Origin: an uncultured Burkholderiales bacterium | GTDB lineage: Bacteria; Pseudomonadota; Gammaproteobacteria; Burkholderiales; Burkholderiaceae_C | Assembly: GCA_903932865.1 (NCBI GenBank) | Contig: CAIZHQ010000023.1 | Coordinates: 1-64,000 of the forward strand | Reading direction: 5' to 3' | Length of the DNA stretch: 64,000 nucleotides | Shown: piece by piece, positions 18,131-26,536 of the stretch | How positions within the stretch are numbered: the first letter of the stretch is position 1 | Layout of the letters: each line of letters starts with the position of its first letter | The notes under the pieces: generated by a model | The model's database searches: none | What the model saw: only the letters and a program-made list of their open reading frames with translations | Told to the model about the DNA's origin: nothing | Position numbers and translations under genes: made by a program

Positions 18131-19137
18131 GTGACACCTTGTTACAGGTGCGTGATCTGCAAGTGCATTACCCCCTCAAGGGCGGTTTTCTCAAGCCCAA
18201 AACCATGCTGAAGGCGGTGGACGGCGTGAGCTTCGAGATCGAACGCGGCCGTACCTTTGGCATCGTGGGCGAAAGCGGCTCGGGCAAAAGCACCACCGCC
18301 CTGGCCGTGATGCGCCTGGCCCCAGTGACTGCAGGACATGTCGCGCTGGGCGACGCCCCCATCAGCACACTGCAGGGCGAAGCCCTGCGGCTGCAGCGCA
18401 AGCGCTTTCAGATGGTGTTTCAGGACCCGTTTGCCTCGCTCAACCCGCGGGTGCGCGCCGGTCAGGCCATCCGCGATGCACTGGATCTGATGAACGTGGG
18501 CGCGCCCACCGAACGCGACGACCTGGCGCGCACGCTGTTCATGCAAGCCGGTCTGCGCCCGGAACAGATGCAGTTGTTCCCACACCAATTCTCTGGTGGG
18601 CAGCGCCAGCGCATCGCCCTGGCCCGCGCCCTGGCCGGCAGGCCCGAACTGCTGGTCTGTGATGAACCCGTGTCGGCACTCGACGTGGCTATCCAGGCCC
18701 AGATCCTGAACTTGATGCAGCGGCTACAAAAAGAGCTGGGCCTGACCTACCTGTTCATCTCGCACGACCTGGGCGTGATCCGCCACATGTGCGATGACAT
18801 CGCCGTCATGTACCTGGGGCAATTCGTCGAACGCGCACCCCGCGAAGACCTGTTTGCCCACCCCCTGCACCCCTACACGCTGGCCCTTTGGTCGGCGGCG
18901 CCCTCCATGGATGCACGCGGCCAAAAACGCAAGCTGCGCATCCGCCTGCAAGGCGATCCTCCCAGCCCGCTCAATGTGCCCAGTGGCTGCCGTTTTGCCA
19001 GTCGCTGCCCCTTTGCCGAAGACGCCTGCCGCGCCACACCGCCGCCCTTGCGCGAAGTGCTGCCCGGCCACCATGTGGCTTGTCACCGCGTGTCCGACAG
19101 CGGCCAAGCCCTTTACCCCTTGCCCACGATCAGCTAA
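18127..19137 (+). CDS. oligopeptide-type ABC transporter ATPase, DppF type
   Basis: A 336-residue ATPase, the partner of the DppD-type subunit. Motifs are GESGSGKST (Walker A), VFQDPFASLNPR (Q-loop), FSGGQRQRIALARAL (signature), LLVCDEPVSALD (Walker B) and ISHDLG (H-loop). The oligopeptide-type C-terminal Cys motif appears as SGCRFASRCPFAEDAC. It starts at the ATG that overlaps the previous stop by 4 bases. The two ATPases would form the heterodimer that powers the two permeases. Confidence 0.93.
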   Translation: MSDTLLQVRDLQVHYPLKGGFLKPKTMLKAVDGVSFEIERGRTFGIVGESGSGKSTTALAVMRLAPVTAGHVALGDAPISTLQGEALRLQRKRFQMVFQDPFASLNPRVRAGQAIRDALDLMNVGAPTERDDLARTLFMQAGLRPEQMQLFPHQFSGGQRQRIALARALAGRPELLVCDEPVSALDVAIQAQILNLMQRLQKELGLTYLFISHDLGVIRHMCDDIAVMYLGQFVERAPREDLFAHPLHPYTLALWSAAPSMDARGQKRKLRIRLQGDPPSPLNVPSGCRFASRCPFAEDACRATPPPLREVLPGHHVACHRVSDSGQALYPLPTIS

Positions 19138-19168
19138 AGCGCTGGCCCCACATTTCAGGAGAACTGCC

Positions 19169-20839
19169 ATGAGCACCACCACCATTTACGTGGCCCGCGA
19201 GATCATCACCATGAACCCCATGCAGGCCACAGCCACGCATGTGGCGGTGCGCGATGGCCGCATCCTGGGCGTGGGCCATTTGGACGAACTGGCCCAATGG
19301 GGCCCTTACACGCTGGACACCCGCTTTGCCGACTGCACGCTGATGCCGGGCCTGATCGAGGGTCATTGCCACCTCAAGGAAGGCGGCATGTGGGACTTGG
19401 AGTACCTGGGCTGGTTTGACCGCCTGAACCCCTGGGGCCAGACCGTCAAGGGCCTGCGCTCGATGGAAGCGGTGGTGCAGCGCCTGATCGAGATCGACCG
19501 CACAATGCAGCAAAGTGGCGAACCGGCCGACAAGCCCTTGCTGGCCTGGGGGTTCGATCCGATTTATTTTGGTGGCGAGCGCATGACGGTGGACCACCTG
19601 GACCGCGCCAGCAGCACCCGCCCCATCGTGATTGCGCACGCCAACGGCCACCTGATGAACGTCAACAGCCCCATGCTGCGCATCGCCGAGATCGACGAAG
19701 ACATCGAAGTCGAAGGCGTTGTCAAATTCAGGGATGGCCCCCGCAAGGGCCACCCCAACGGCGAATTGCAGGAACCAGCGGCCATGCACCTGGTCATGCG
19801 CCATGTCGGAACGGCCGGGCTCATGTCGCCCATGAACGAGACCGGCATGATGAACTTTGCGCGCCTGGCCAAGATGCAGGGCGTGACCACCGCCACCGAC
19901 TTGGTCAACACCCTGAGTGAAGCCGACTGCGCCGTGTTGGAATCGGCCCTGGCCCAAGACGAATGCTGCGTGCGCATCCTGCCCGCCTTCAAAGCATTTC
20001 ACGGCACTCACGGCGCCACGCAAGGCGCCGAGCACGTCAATGCGATGAAAAAGCGCAACACCGACAAGCTGCGCTACGGCCTGGTCAAGATGATGCTGGA
20101 CGGCTCGATCCAAGGCTTTTCGGCGCGCATGCGCTGGCCCGGCCACTTCAACGGTGAACCCAACGGCATCTGGGTCACCGCCCCCAGCCAGTACGAGGCC
20201 GACTTCGAGATCTACCACCGCGCTGGCCTGCACATTCACACCCACACCAACGGCGATGAAGCGAGCTTGGCGGCGATTGACGCGTTGGAACGCGTGCTGG
20301 CCCGTGCCCCGCGCACCGACCACCGCCACACCCTGCAACACGCGCAAATGGTCGATACCCCGATGTTCCGCCGCATGGCCAGTCTGGGCCTGTGCGTCAA
20401 CCTGTTTGCCAACCACCTGTGGTACTGGGGCGACCAGCATTACGAAATGACCATGGGCCCCGACCGCGCCCACCGGCTTGATGCCTGCGCCAGCGCCCTG
20501 GCCGCCGGGGTGCCCTTGGCCATCCACTCGGACGCCCCGGTCACGCCGCTGGGCCCGCTGTTCACCGCTTGGTGCGCCGTCAACCGCATCACACCCAAAG
20601 GCCGCCTGCTGGGCGAAAAAGAACGCCTCACGGTGCCGCAAGCCCTGCACGCGATCACTTTGGGCGCGGCCTGGACCCTGAAGATGGACCACGAAATCGG
20701 CAGCATCGAAGTGGGCAAACGCGCCGACTTTTGCGTGCTGCTGGACAACCCGCTGACCCTGGGCGCCGAAAAGCTCAAGGATGCCCGGGTCTGGGGCACC
20801 GTGTTGGGCGGCCAAATTTTCCCATCGCAAGTGGCCTGA
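19169..20839 (+). CDS. YtcJ-type metal-dependent amidohydrolase
   Basis: A 556-residue cytoplasmic hydrolase of the amidohydrolase_3 (YtcJ) family. Metal-ligand candidates are the GHCHLKEGG motif near residue 65, HTHTNGDE in the middle, HTLQHAQMVD, and the terminal Asp motif AIHSDAPVTPLG. The C-terminal beta domain (GSIEVGKRADFCVLL) is typical. These enzymes cleave C-N bonds of cyclic or N-acylated compounds; the true substrate is unknown but should relate to what the adjacent ABC system imports. The ATG has AGGAGA at good spacing. It lies 31 bases after the second ATPase gene and 29 bases before the COG0523 GTPase gene, so it belongs to the operon. Confidence 0.88.
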   Translation: MSTTTIYVAREIITMNPMQATATHVAVRDGRILGVGHLDELAQWGPYTLDTRFADCTLMPGLIEGHCHLKEGGMWDLEYLGWFDRLNPWGQTVKGLRSMEAVVQRLIEIDRTMQQSGEPADKPLLAWGFDPIYFGGERMTVDHLDRASSTRPIVIAHANGHLMNVNSPMLRIAEIDEDIEVEGVVKFRDGPRKGHPNGELQEPAAMHLVMRHVGTAGLMSPMNETGMMNFARLAKMQGVTTATDLVNTLSEADCAVLESALAQDECCVRILPAFKAFHGTHGATQGAEHVNAMKKRNTDKLRYGLVKMMLDGSIQGFSARMRWPGHFNGEPNGIWVTAPSQYEADFEIYHRAGLHIHTHTNGDEASLAAIDALERVLARAPRTDHRHTLQHAQMVDTPMFRRMASLGLCVNLFANHLWYWGDQHYEMTMGPDRAHRLDACASALAAGVPLAIHSDAPVTPLGPLFTAWCAVNRITPKGRLLGEKERLTVPQALHAITLGAAWTLKMDHEIGSIEVGKRADFCVLLDNPLTLGAEKLKDARVWGTVLGGQIFPSQVA

Positions 20840-20868
20840 TCAAGCCCCTGCTGCCTGCTGCGACCCAC

Positions 20869-21876
20869 ATGCAGAAGACCCCGACACCGCCCCCCATTCC
20901 CCTGACCGTGATTGGCGGATTTCTGGGCGCAGGCAAAACCAGTTTGGTGGTGCACTGGCTAAAGCAAGCACAAGGCCAGCGCATCGCGGTGCTGGTCAAT
21001 GACTTTGGCGCCATCAACATCGACGCCGAACTGCTGAGTGAAAGCAACAGCGACACCATCGCGCTGAGCAACGGCTGCGTGTGCTGCCAAATTGGCGGCG
21101 ACCTGAGTCAGGCCCTGCTGCAAGTGCTGGACAGGCCTCAACCCTTTGATGCCATCGTCATCGAGGCCAGCGGCGTGTCCGACCCCTGGCCCATCGCCCA
21201 AATCGCGCTGGCCGACAAACGCCTGAGCCTGCATGGCGTGCTGGTGGTGGTGGACGCTGCGGCCGTGCGCGGTCACGCGGCCGACCCCTTGCTGCACGAC
21301 AGCCTGCTGCGCCAACTGCGGGCTGCCGACCTGCTGGTGCTCAACAAAACCGATCTGTGCAGCGCTGACGAGATTCACTCTTGCACTACCTGGCTACACG
21401 ACACCGTCGGGCCAGTGACCTGCCTGCACTCCCAACACGGACAACTGCCCCTGTCCTTGCTGCAAACGGACTGGGAGCCACAGGCTCAGGCGACCACGCA
21501 TGTTTGCAGCGAACAATGCTCTCATGAGCATGAGCATGAGCATGCAACATCACACAGCCACCACGGCGCAGACCATGCCAGCCTGTTCACCAGCGAAAGC
21601 CGCAGTCCCGCGCAGGTGTTTCACACCGCCTGGCTGCGCGAACAACTGCAGCAAACACCCGCCTGGGTGATGCGCCTCAAAGGCTGGGTGCGCACCCACG
21701 AACACGGCTGGTCTGAAATCCAGTTCGCAGGCCGCCACGCCAGCGTGCAACGCGTCCGGCACACCCCCGTGCAAGCCCGCGTGCTGACGATTGCGCTGCG
21801 CAGCCCCTTGCAGGCCCGCGCCATGCCCTCCTGGATGGATGCGGTGTGGGGCGCCGCATCAACCGCAGACCTTTAG
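20869..21876 (+). CDS. CobW/COG0523 G3E-family GTPase (putative metallochaperone)
   Basis: A 335-residue P-loop GTPase. Walker A is GGFLGAGKTS at the N-terminus, the metal-binding CxCC motif is NGCVCCQIGGD, the switch segment is VIEASGVSDP, and the base-recognition motif is LNKTDL. A His-rich linker (CSEQCSHEHEHEHATSHSHH) separates the GTPase from the CobW C-terminal domain. COG0523 proteins insert or traffic Zn, Co, Fe or other metals. Placement directly behind a metal-dependent amidohydrolase suggests it supplies that enzyme, which is inference. The ATG at 20869 directly precedes the P-loop; a longer reading enters the amidohydrolase gene. Confidence 0.9.
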   Translation: MQKTPTPPPIPLTVIGGFLGAGKTSLVVHWLKQAQGQRIAVLVNDFGAINIDAELLSESNSDTIALSNGCVCCQIGGDLSQALLQVLDRPQPFDAIVIEASGVSDPWPIAQIALADKRLSLHGVLVVVDAAAVRGHAADPLLHDSLLRQLRAADLLVLNKTDLCSADEIHSCTTWLHDTVGPVTCLHSQHGQLPLSLLQTDWEPQAQATTHVCSEQCSHEHEHEHATSHSHHGADHASLFTSESRSPAQVFHTAWLREQLQQTPAWVMRLKGWVRTHEHGWSEIQFAGRHASVQRVRHTPVQARVLTIALRSPLQARAMPSWMDAVWGAASTADL

Positions 21877-21936
21877 CCCAGCATCGCCAGCAGCGCTGAG
21901 CCCAACAAGGTCAGCAATAAGCGCTGTGGTCAAGCC

Positions 21937-23535
21937 TCAATGCAAACGCGCCAGCTGACGCGGCACTCCGCGTGCTTGGGCCAGGGCGTGCACCGCCACG
22001 GCCAGGGCCCGGATGCCCGGGCCAATTTGCTCCATCCCGATGGAGGACAAGCGCATGCGAAAGAAGGGACAGGGATAAGGCGGTTGCATGAAAAACACCT
22101 CACCCGCTTCAATCAGGACACCCTGCTCACGCGCCATGAGCGCCAGTTCGGCGGTGTCCACCCAGTCGGGGGCTCGTACCCACACGGAGGCGCCGCCGGT
22201 GGGCAACTCGAACTGAAAATCTGGCAGCTCGCGCCGCAGCGCCTCACCCAAGGCCTGCATGCGTGCCTGCAAGGCCTGGTTCACGCGCCGGGCATGCGTC
22301 TCATGGTGCCCCAGCGACAAAAAGTGGGCAAAGGCATGCTGCAGAAATGCGCTGGGGTGACGCACCATGGCGTGGCGCAAAACCCGCAACTCGGCAATCA
22401 GGGCACGCGACGCCACGATGTAGCCCAAGCGCAAAGACGGTGACAAGCTCTTGGAAATTGAGCCCACATAAATCACACGCCCGACCTTGTCCAGGCTTTT
22501 GAGCGCAGGCACGGGTTCGCCCACATAAAGATTTTCGGCCTCGTAGTCGTCTTCGATGACCACAAAGTCGCGCTGCTCGGCCAGGGCCAGCAAATGCTTG
22601 CGCCGCTCCAGAGACAAGGTGCGCGTCGTCGGGCTCTGGTGCGAGGGCGTCACATACACATAGTCCAGCGGTGGCAAGTGTTCGACCACCAGCCCCTGAT
22701 CGTCCACCGCCAAGGGCTGCCACTGCGGCTCACGCGCAGCAAAGCTGTTGCGCGCATGCGGGTGCCCAGGCTCTTCCAGGCCTACGCGGGATTGGGCATC
22801 GAACAGGGCCTCGCCCAGCATGTAGTAGGCGTGCTGGGCGCCCACGGTGATCAGGATTTCTTCGGGCAGTGCAAACACCCCGCGCTTGGGCAAAAGGCGC
22901 AGACGAATCTGTTCAATCAACTCGGGCACATCGCTCAACTCAAAGTCAGGCGTCCACTGAGGCAAATGAACGCGTGCCAGGCTGTGCACACAACACTCGC
23001 GAAACGCTTCGGTCGGAAACAGCTGCGGATCAAAGGTGCCGTAAACGAAGGGGTAAGGGTATTGACGCCATTGGTCGGGCTTGGCCAGGGTGCGCCGGTC
23101 GCTCAGAGAGCGGATCAAACGCGCAGACCAGTCCGGCGAGGTCAGAGGGGCCATCGCGGGCGCCTCACGCTCGGGCGAGCTTTGTGGCATGCGCACAGGA
23201 TCGGGCAAGGCGTGGGCGCGCCAATCGGCCTTGGTGATACCGGATGAACGCGGATCGGCATGCACTTTGACAAACACACCGCTGCGCGGATGCGCTTCCA
23301 AAAATCCGTCGTCGATCAAGCGCATATAGGCCGAAGTGACTGTGTTGCGACTAAGCCCTAGCGCCTTGGCCAACTCTCGCGAGGAGGGCAAGGTGGCGCC
23401 GGGAGGCAAACGACCTTCCAAAATGGCCTCGACAGCAGCCAGCCGCAGGCGCTGCTGCAAGGGCATGGCGGGCTTGTCCTGCAAGGCAAACAAGCTCTCC
23501 CACTGGACATCTTTGGTGCGGTGTCGACTGGTCAT
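21937..23535 (-). CDS. MocR/PdxR-type transcriptional regulator (GntR HTH plus aminotransferase domain)
   Basis: A 532-residue regulator. The N-terminal winged-helix domain (about residues 24-95) has the GntR pattern LRLAAVEAILEGRLPPGATLP and SRELAKALGLSRNTVTSAY. The C-terminal class I aminotransferase fold has the PLP lysine context YVGSISKSLSPSLRLGY and the VIEDDYEAENLY motif. MocR proteins sense PLP-linked amino compounds. It is convergent with the ABC operon and divergent from the NTF2/oxidase genes. The chosen ATG (23533-23535) is 7 bases after TATACT, with no Shine-Dalgarno, so it may be leaderless. Repeated CTGGC elements precede it. Confidence 0.93.
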   Translation of the reverse strand: MTSRHRTKDVQWESLFALQDKPAMPLQQRLRLAAVEAILEGRLPPGATLPSSRELAKALGLSRNTVTSAYMRLIDDGFLEAHPRSGVFVKVHADPRSSGITKADWRAHALPDPVRMPQSSPEREAPAMAPLTSPDWSARLIRSLSDRRTLAKPDQWRQYPYPFVYGTFDPQLFPTEAFRECCVHSLARVHLPQWTPDFELSDVPELIEQIRLRLLPKRGVFALPEEILITVGAQHAYYMLGEALFDAQSRVGLEEPGHPHARNSFAAREPQWQPLAVDDQGLVVEHLPPLDYVYVTPSHQSPTTRTLSLERRKHLLALAEQRDFVVIEDDYEAENLYVGEPVPALKSLDKVGRVIYVGSISKSLSPSLRLGYIVASRALIAELRVLRHAMVRHPSAFLQHAFAHFLSLGHHETHARRVNQALQARMQALGEALRRELPDFQFELPTGGASVWVRAPDWVDTAELALMAREQGVLIEAGEVFFMQPPYPCPFFRMRLSSIGMEQIGPGIRALAVAVHALAQARGVPRQLARLH

Positions 23536-23542
23536 GCAGCTC

Positions 23543-23592
23543 AGTATAAGCAAGCCTGCTGGCACACCGGATTTACCCGATCTGGCTCTATG
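23543..23592. promoter_or_regulatory. MocR control region: -10 and CTGGC repeats
   Basis: On the minus strand TATACT occupies 23543-23548, 7 bases from the MocR ATG. On the plus strand CTGGCACACC (23559-23568) and CTGGCTCTAT (23582-23591) are direct repeats 23 bases apart, about two helical turns. MocR-type regulators are known to bind direct repeats, and the TauR motif has a CTGG core. The second copy matches the inverted repeat at 13386-13421 over 11 bases. Confidence 0.45.
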
Positions 23593-23648
23593 CAGCGCGC
23601 CGCGATGGGCTATTCTCGAAGTGAGTCAACACCCTCTGGAGAGCCACC

Positions 23649-24041
23649 TTGTCAACCCCTGTCACCATCGCCACCCTCGAAGCCTTCTCCGACGCCTGGA
23701 ACCGCCACGATGTGGACGCACTGCTGAGCTTCATGCACCCCGATGGCGTCTTCATGACCGCGGGTGGCCCGGACGCCTGCGGCTCACGCCACCAGGGCCA
23801 CGAGGCCTTGCGCAAGGCCTTTCCGGGGGCTTGGGCCACCGTGCCTGATGCACAGTGGATCAACGGCAAGCATTTTGTTCAGGGCGACTTTGGTGTCTCC
23901 GAATGGACCTATGTCGGCACCGCCACCGACGGTTCGCGCGTGGAAACCGACGGTGTAGACATCTTTGCCTTCAAGGACGGCAAGATCCTCTCCAAAAGCG
24001 CTTTCCGCAAAAACCGCCCCAACCTGCCTGCCGCGAAATAA
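23649..24041 (+). CDS. SnoaL/NTF2-like protein
   Basis: A 130-residue single-domain protein of the NTF2-like superfamily. The typical first helix and strand pattern is ATLEAFSDAWNRHDVDALLSF with MHPDGVFMTAGG. Conserved sheet segments follow, ending DIFAFKDGKILSKSAFRK, where SAFRK is a common SnoaL/ketosteroid-isomerase-like tail. A catalytic role cannot be assigned. The start is TTG at 23649 with GGAG upstream. It precedes the FAD oxidoreductase by 68 bases and is likely co-transcribed with it, divergently from MocR. Confidence 0.8.
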   Translation: MSTPVTIATLEAFSDAWNRHDVDALLSFMHPDGVFMTAGGPDACGSRHQGHEALRKAFPGAWATVPDAQWINGKHFVQGDFGVSEWTYVGTATDGSRVETDGVDIFAFKDGKILSKSAFRKNRPNLPAAK

Positions 24042-24109
24042 GTTCACCTGCCGCCCGGTACCTGCCGCGCTGTCAGAGAAACCACCTTGCCCCTTTTCGA
24101 GAGCAGCTC

Positions 24110-25528
24110 ATGACGACCCACGCCCCCGCCCGCAGCGACACCCGATACGATCCCCAATACGACCCGCTGGTGCACGCCACCCCCGGTGCAGGCCGCGTCT
24201 ACGCGCCCAGCTACTGGGTCGCCAGTGCAGGCACACCACCGCCTGACGATGGTCCGGTGCGGCAGGACATGGATGTGGATGTGGTGGTCATCGGTGCGGG
24301 CTCGACCGGCATCTCAACCGCCCTGTACCTGGCGCAAGAACACGGCATTCAGGCTGTGGTGCTCGAAGCCAACCAAAGCGCCTGGGGCTGCTCCAGCCGC
24401 AGCGGTGGCCAGGGCCAAAACGCCAGCGGCCGCCTCTCGCGTGCGCAGTGGATCGAGCGCTGGGGCCTGGACGTGGCCAAAAAACTGGACACCGAAATCC
24501 GCACGGGCTTTGAGAACTTCAAAAACCTGGCCTTCGAAGTCGACTGCGACGCCACCGACGGCGGTCACCTGTATGTGGCACACCGCCCCGAAAAAGTCGC
24601 CTACCTGAAAGAGCAGGCCCGGGTTCGCAACGATATCTTTGGCTACCAAACCCAAATCCTCTCGGCCGACGAATTGCGGCAAAACCACTTCAACGACCAC
24701 GACGCCGCAGGCGCCATGTGGGAGCAAGAAGGAGTGGGCGTGCACCCGCTCAAGTTCACCTATGGCCTGATCCGCAAGGCCCGCGCCCTGGGTGTGTCAC
24801 TGCACACCGCGAGCCCCGTGCAAGGCTGGGAAACCATCCATGGCGTGCACCACCTGCGCACCCCGGGCGGCACCGTGCGCGCCAAACGCGTGGCGGTGTG
24901 CACCGGCGGCTACACCGGCCAGGCCCTGAGCCCGCTGACCAAAAACAAACTGCTGCCCATCTTGTCCAACAACATGGTCACCCAGCCCTTGACGCCAGCG
25001 CAAATTGAGGCCGCTGGCCTCAAAACCCGCGTCTTCCTGACCGACACGCGCACCCTGCGCTTTTACTACCGGCTGCTGCCTGACAACCGCCTGCAAATCG
25101 GCAGTCGCAGCGCCGTGACCGGGGCCGAAGCGCCCGAGCCCAAACACCTGAAACTGCTGACCGACGGCATTGCACGCAAATTTCCGACCCTGGCGGGCAT
25201 CCCCATCGAGCACTCCTGGTGGGGCTGGGTGGACGTGAGCCACGACATGATGCCGCGCATCACCCAACCCGACCCGAGCCAAAGCGTTTGGTACGCGCTG
25301 GGTTACGGCGGCAATGGGGTGTCGTTTTCCACCTGGGCGGGCAAGCGCCTGGCCGAGCGCGTGGCCGGCAAAGACGAAGGCCAGGAAGTCTTTCAGCTGC
25401 CGATCTACAACAGCGAACTGACCTACCCGCACTTTTTACACCTGTTCCGCTCCGAAGCCCTCGCCCCCTTCCGCCGCCTGGGCCAGCGGTGTTTGTACAA
25501 GTGGTATTGGTGGCAAGACGAGATGTGA
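24110..25528 (+). CDS. DAO-family FAD-dependent amine/amino-acid oxidoreductase
   Basis: A 472-residue flavoprotein of the DAO superfamily, resembling gamma-glutamylputrescine oxidase (PuuB). The dinucleotide motif VVVIGAGSTGISTALYLA lies at about residues 60-77. SSRSGGQGQNASGRLSR matches the second FAD-contact region, and the C-terminal GYGGNGVSFSTWAGK matches the family end. A roughly 55-residue N-terminal arm precedes the Rossmann fold, as in PuuB-like proteins. The substrate is an amine or N-alkyl amino acid by family, not proven here. A MocR regulator of amino-compound metabolism lies next door. The ATG at 24110 follows a weak GAGAG. Confidence 0.87.
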   Translation: MTTHAPARSDTRYDPQYDPLVHATPGAGRVYAPSYWVASAGTPPPDDGPVRQDMDVDVVVIGAGSTGISTALYLAQEHGIQAVVLEANQSAWGCSSRSGGQGQNASGRLSRAQWIERWGLDVAKKLDTEIRTGFENFKNLAFEVDCDATDGGHLYVAHRPEKVAYLKEQARVRNDIFGYQTQILSADELRQNHFNDHDAAGAMWEQEGVGVHPLKFTYGLIRKARALGVSLHTASPVQGWETIHGVHHLRTPGGTVRAKRVAVCTGGYTGQALSPLTKNKLLPILSNNMVTQPLTPAQIEAAGLKTRVFLTDTRTLRFYYRLLPDNRLQIGSRSAVTGAEAPEPKHLKLLTDGIARKFPTLAGIPIEHSWWGWVDVSHDMMPRITQPDPSQSVWYALGYGGNGVSFSTWAGKRLAERVAGKDEGQEVFQLPIYNSELTYPHFLHLFRSEALAPFRRLGQRCLYKWYWWQDEM

Positions 25529-25602
25529 AAACCCGTTGGGGTCTTTGCCAGGCCCGCACCAGTCGGCGCTGAAGTCCGGACCTGCGGGACGCCTGCACCG
25601 CA

Positions 25603-26529
25603 TCAAGACACGGTTTGGTAGTACAGGTTTTGCGGATGGCGGGCCTGGGCGAAGAAGACCCAGCGTTCGGCCAAGAGGCCGATAAACTGCAGCAGCACAG
25701 CGCCCAGCCAGACCAGGGTCGACTGCGTACCGAGCAGGCCCAGCAAAAGCAAAGGCAGCGCAAACAACAGCAGCTGAAACACCCAGGGCATGCGGTGCAC
25801 GGTGCGGGCTGTGGCACCGTGAAAAAACTCGCGGGTGTTGAAGGAGCCGGCGGACATGCCCATGGATTTTTGCACCAGTTGCGGCCGGTGGATACCGGTG
25901 GCCGATTGAAGGCTTGACATGGGGGACAGGCGAGCATTACGGCGAAGGGCCTGGCGGCGCAGGAACCAGGCCAGCAAAGTGCTGACCAACACCCAAGGCT
26001 GCAACCAGGCCAGCAGCGCGGTTTGCCCAGTGGCACTGGCCAGAGCGCACAGCAGCACGCTGCCCGAACTCATGCCCAACAGGGTGAAGTTGATCACCGT
26101 GAGCGGGTGCGCCCACTCTTGCAAAAAGCGCAGGCAAGCGTAGATCATGGCGGTGCACACCCACAGCGCCAGCGAGACCCCCACCACCGCCGCAGACAGC
26201 ACCTGCAAGGCAAGGGTTGACGCGCCCAAGTACAAAGCCAGCCACCACAGCGCCACCCCCCCCATGAGCAGGGGCAGCACGATGACTTCGCGCGACATCC
26301 ACGAGGTGCGCCACATGGCCGCAGCCCGCCAGGCACGGGATTTTTGGCCAAGATGAAAAAACGAGGCCAGCAGACCACCGACCAGCAGCACTTCGGCCAA
26401 GGCAATGGCTGTGAGGGCAAAGCCCGTGTCCAGGGGCATCAGCCAGCTGGCCACGGCCAACGCCAGCAGCAGACCCTGGGCCGTACCGGACAGGGTGGTG
26501 AACAAAAGGATGGACCAGGCAGGACGCAT
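25603..26529 (-). CDS. soeC: membrane anchor subunit of sulfite:quinone oxidoreductase, DmsC/SoeC-like
   Basis: A 308-residue DmsC-type quinone-reactive membrane anchor with eight predicted helices, starting MRPAWSILLFTTLSGTAQG. Within this operon (Xsc, acetate kinase, Mo enzyme, FeS protein, anchor) it fits SoeC, which passes electrons from cytoplasmic sulfite oxidation to quinone. Alone it could be a DMSO-reductase anchor, so the name rests on context. It lies 7 bases downstream of the FeS subunit and is the last gene of the leftward operon. Confidence 0.8.
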   Translation of the reverse strand: MRPAWSILLFTTLSGTAQGLLLALAVASWLMPLDTGFALTAIALAEVLLVGGLLASFFHLGQKSRAWRAAAMWRTSWMSREVIVLPLLMGGVALWWLALYLGASTLALQVLSAAVVGVSLALWVCTAMIYACLRFLQEWAHPLTVINFTLLGMSSGSVLLCALASATGQTALLAWLQPWVLVSTLLAWFLRRQALRRNARLSPMSSLQSATGIHRPQLVQKSMGMSAGSFNTREFFHGATARTVHRMPWVFQLLLFALPLLLLGLLGTQSTLVWLGAVLLQFIGLLAERWVFFAQARHPQNLYYQTVS

Positions 26530-26536
26530 GTAGACC

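Noticed and set aside
19130-20830. A 566-codon open frame opposite the amidohydrolase
   Set aside because: Antisense shadow of a well-supported gene with metal-binding motifs; no recognisable protein features.
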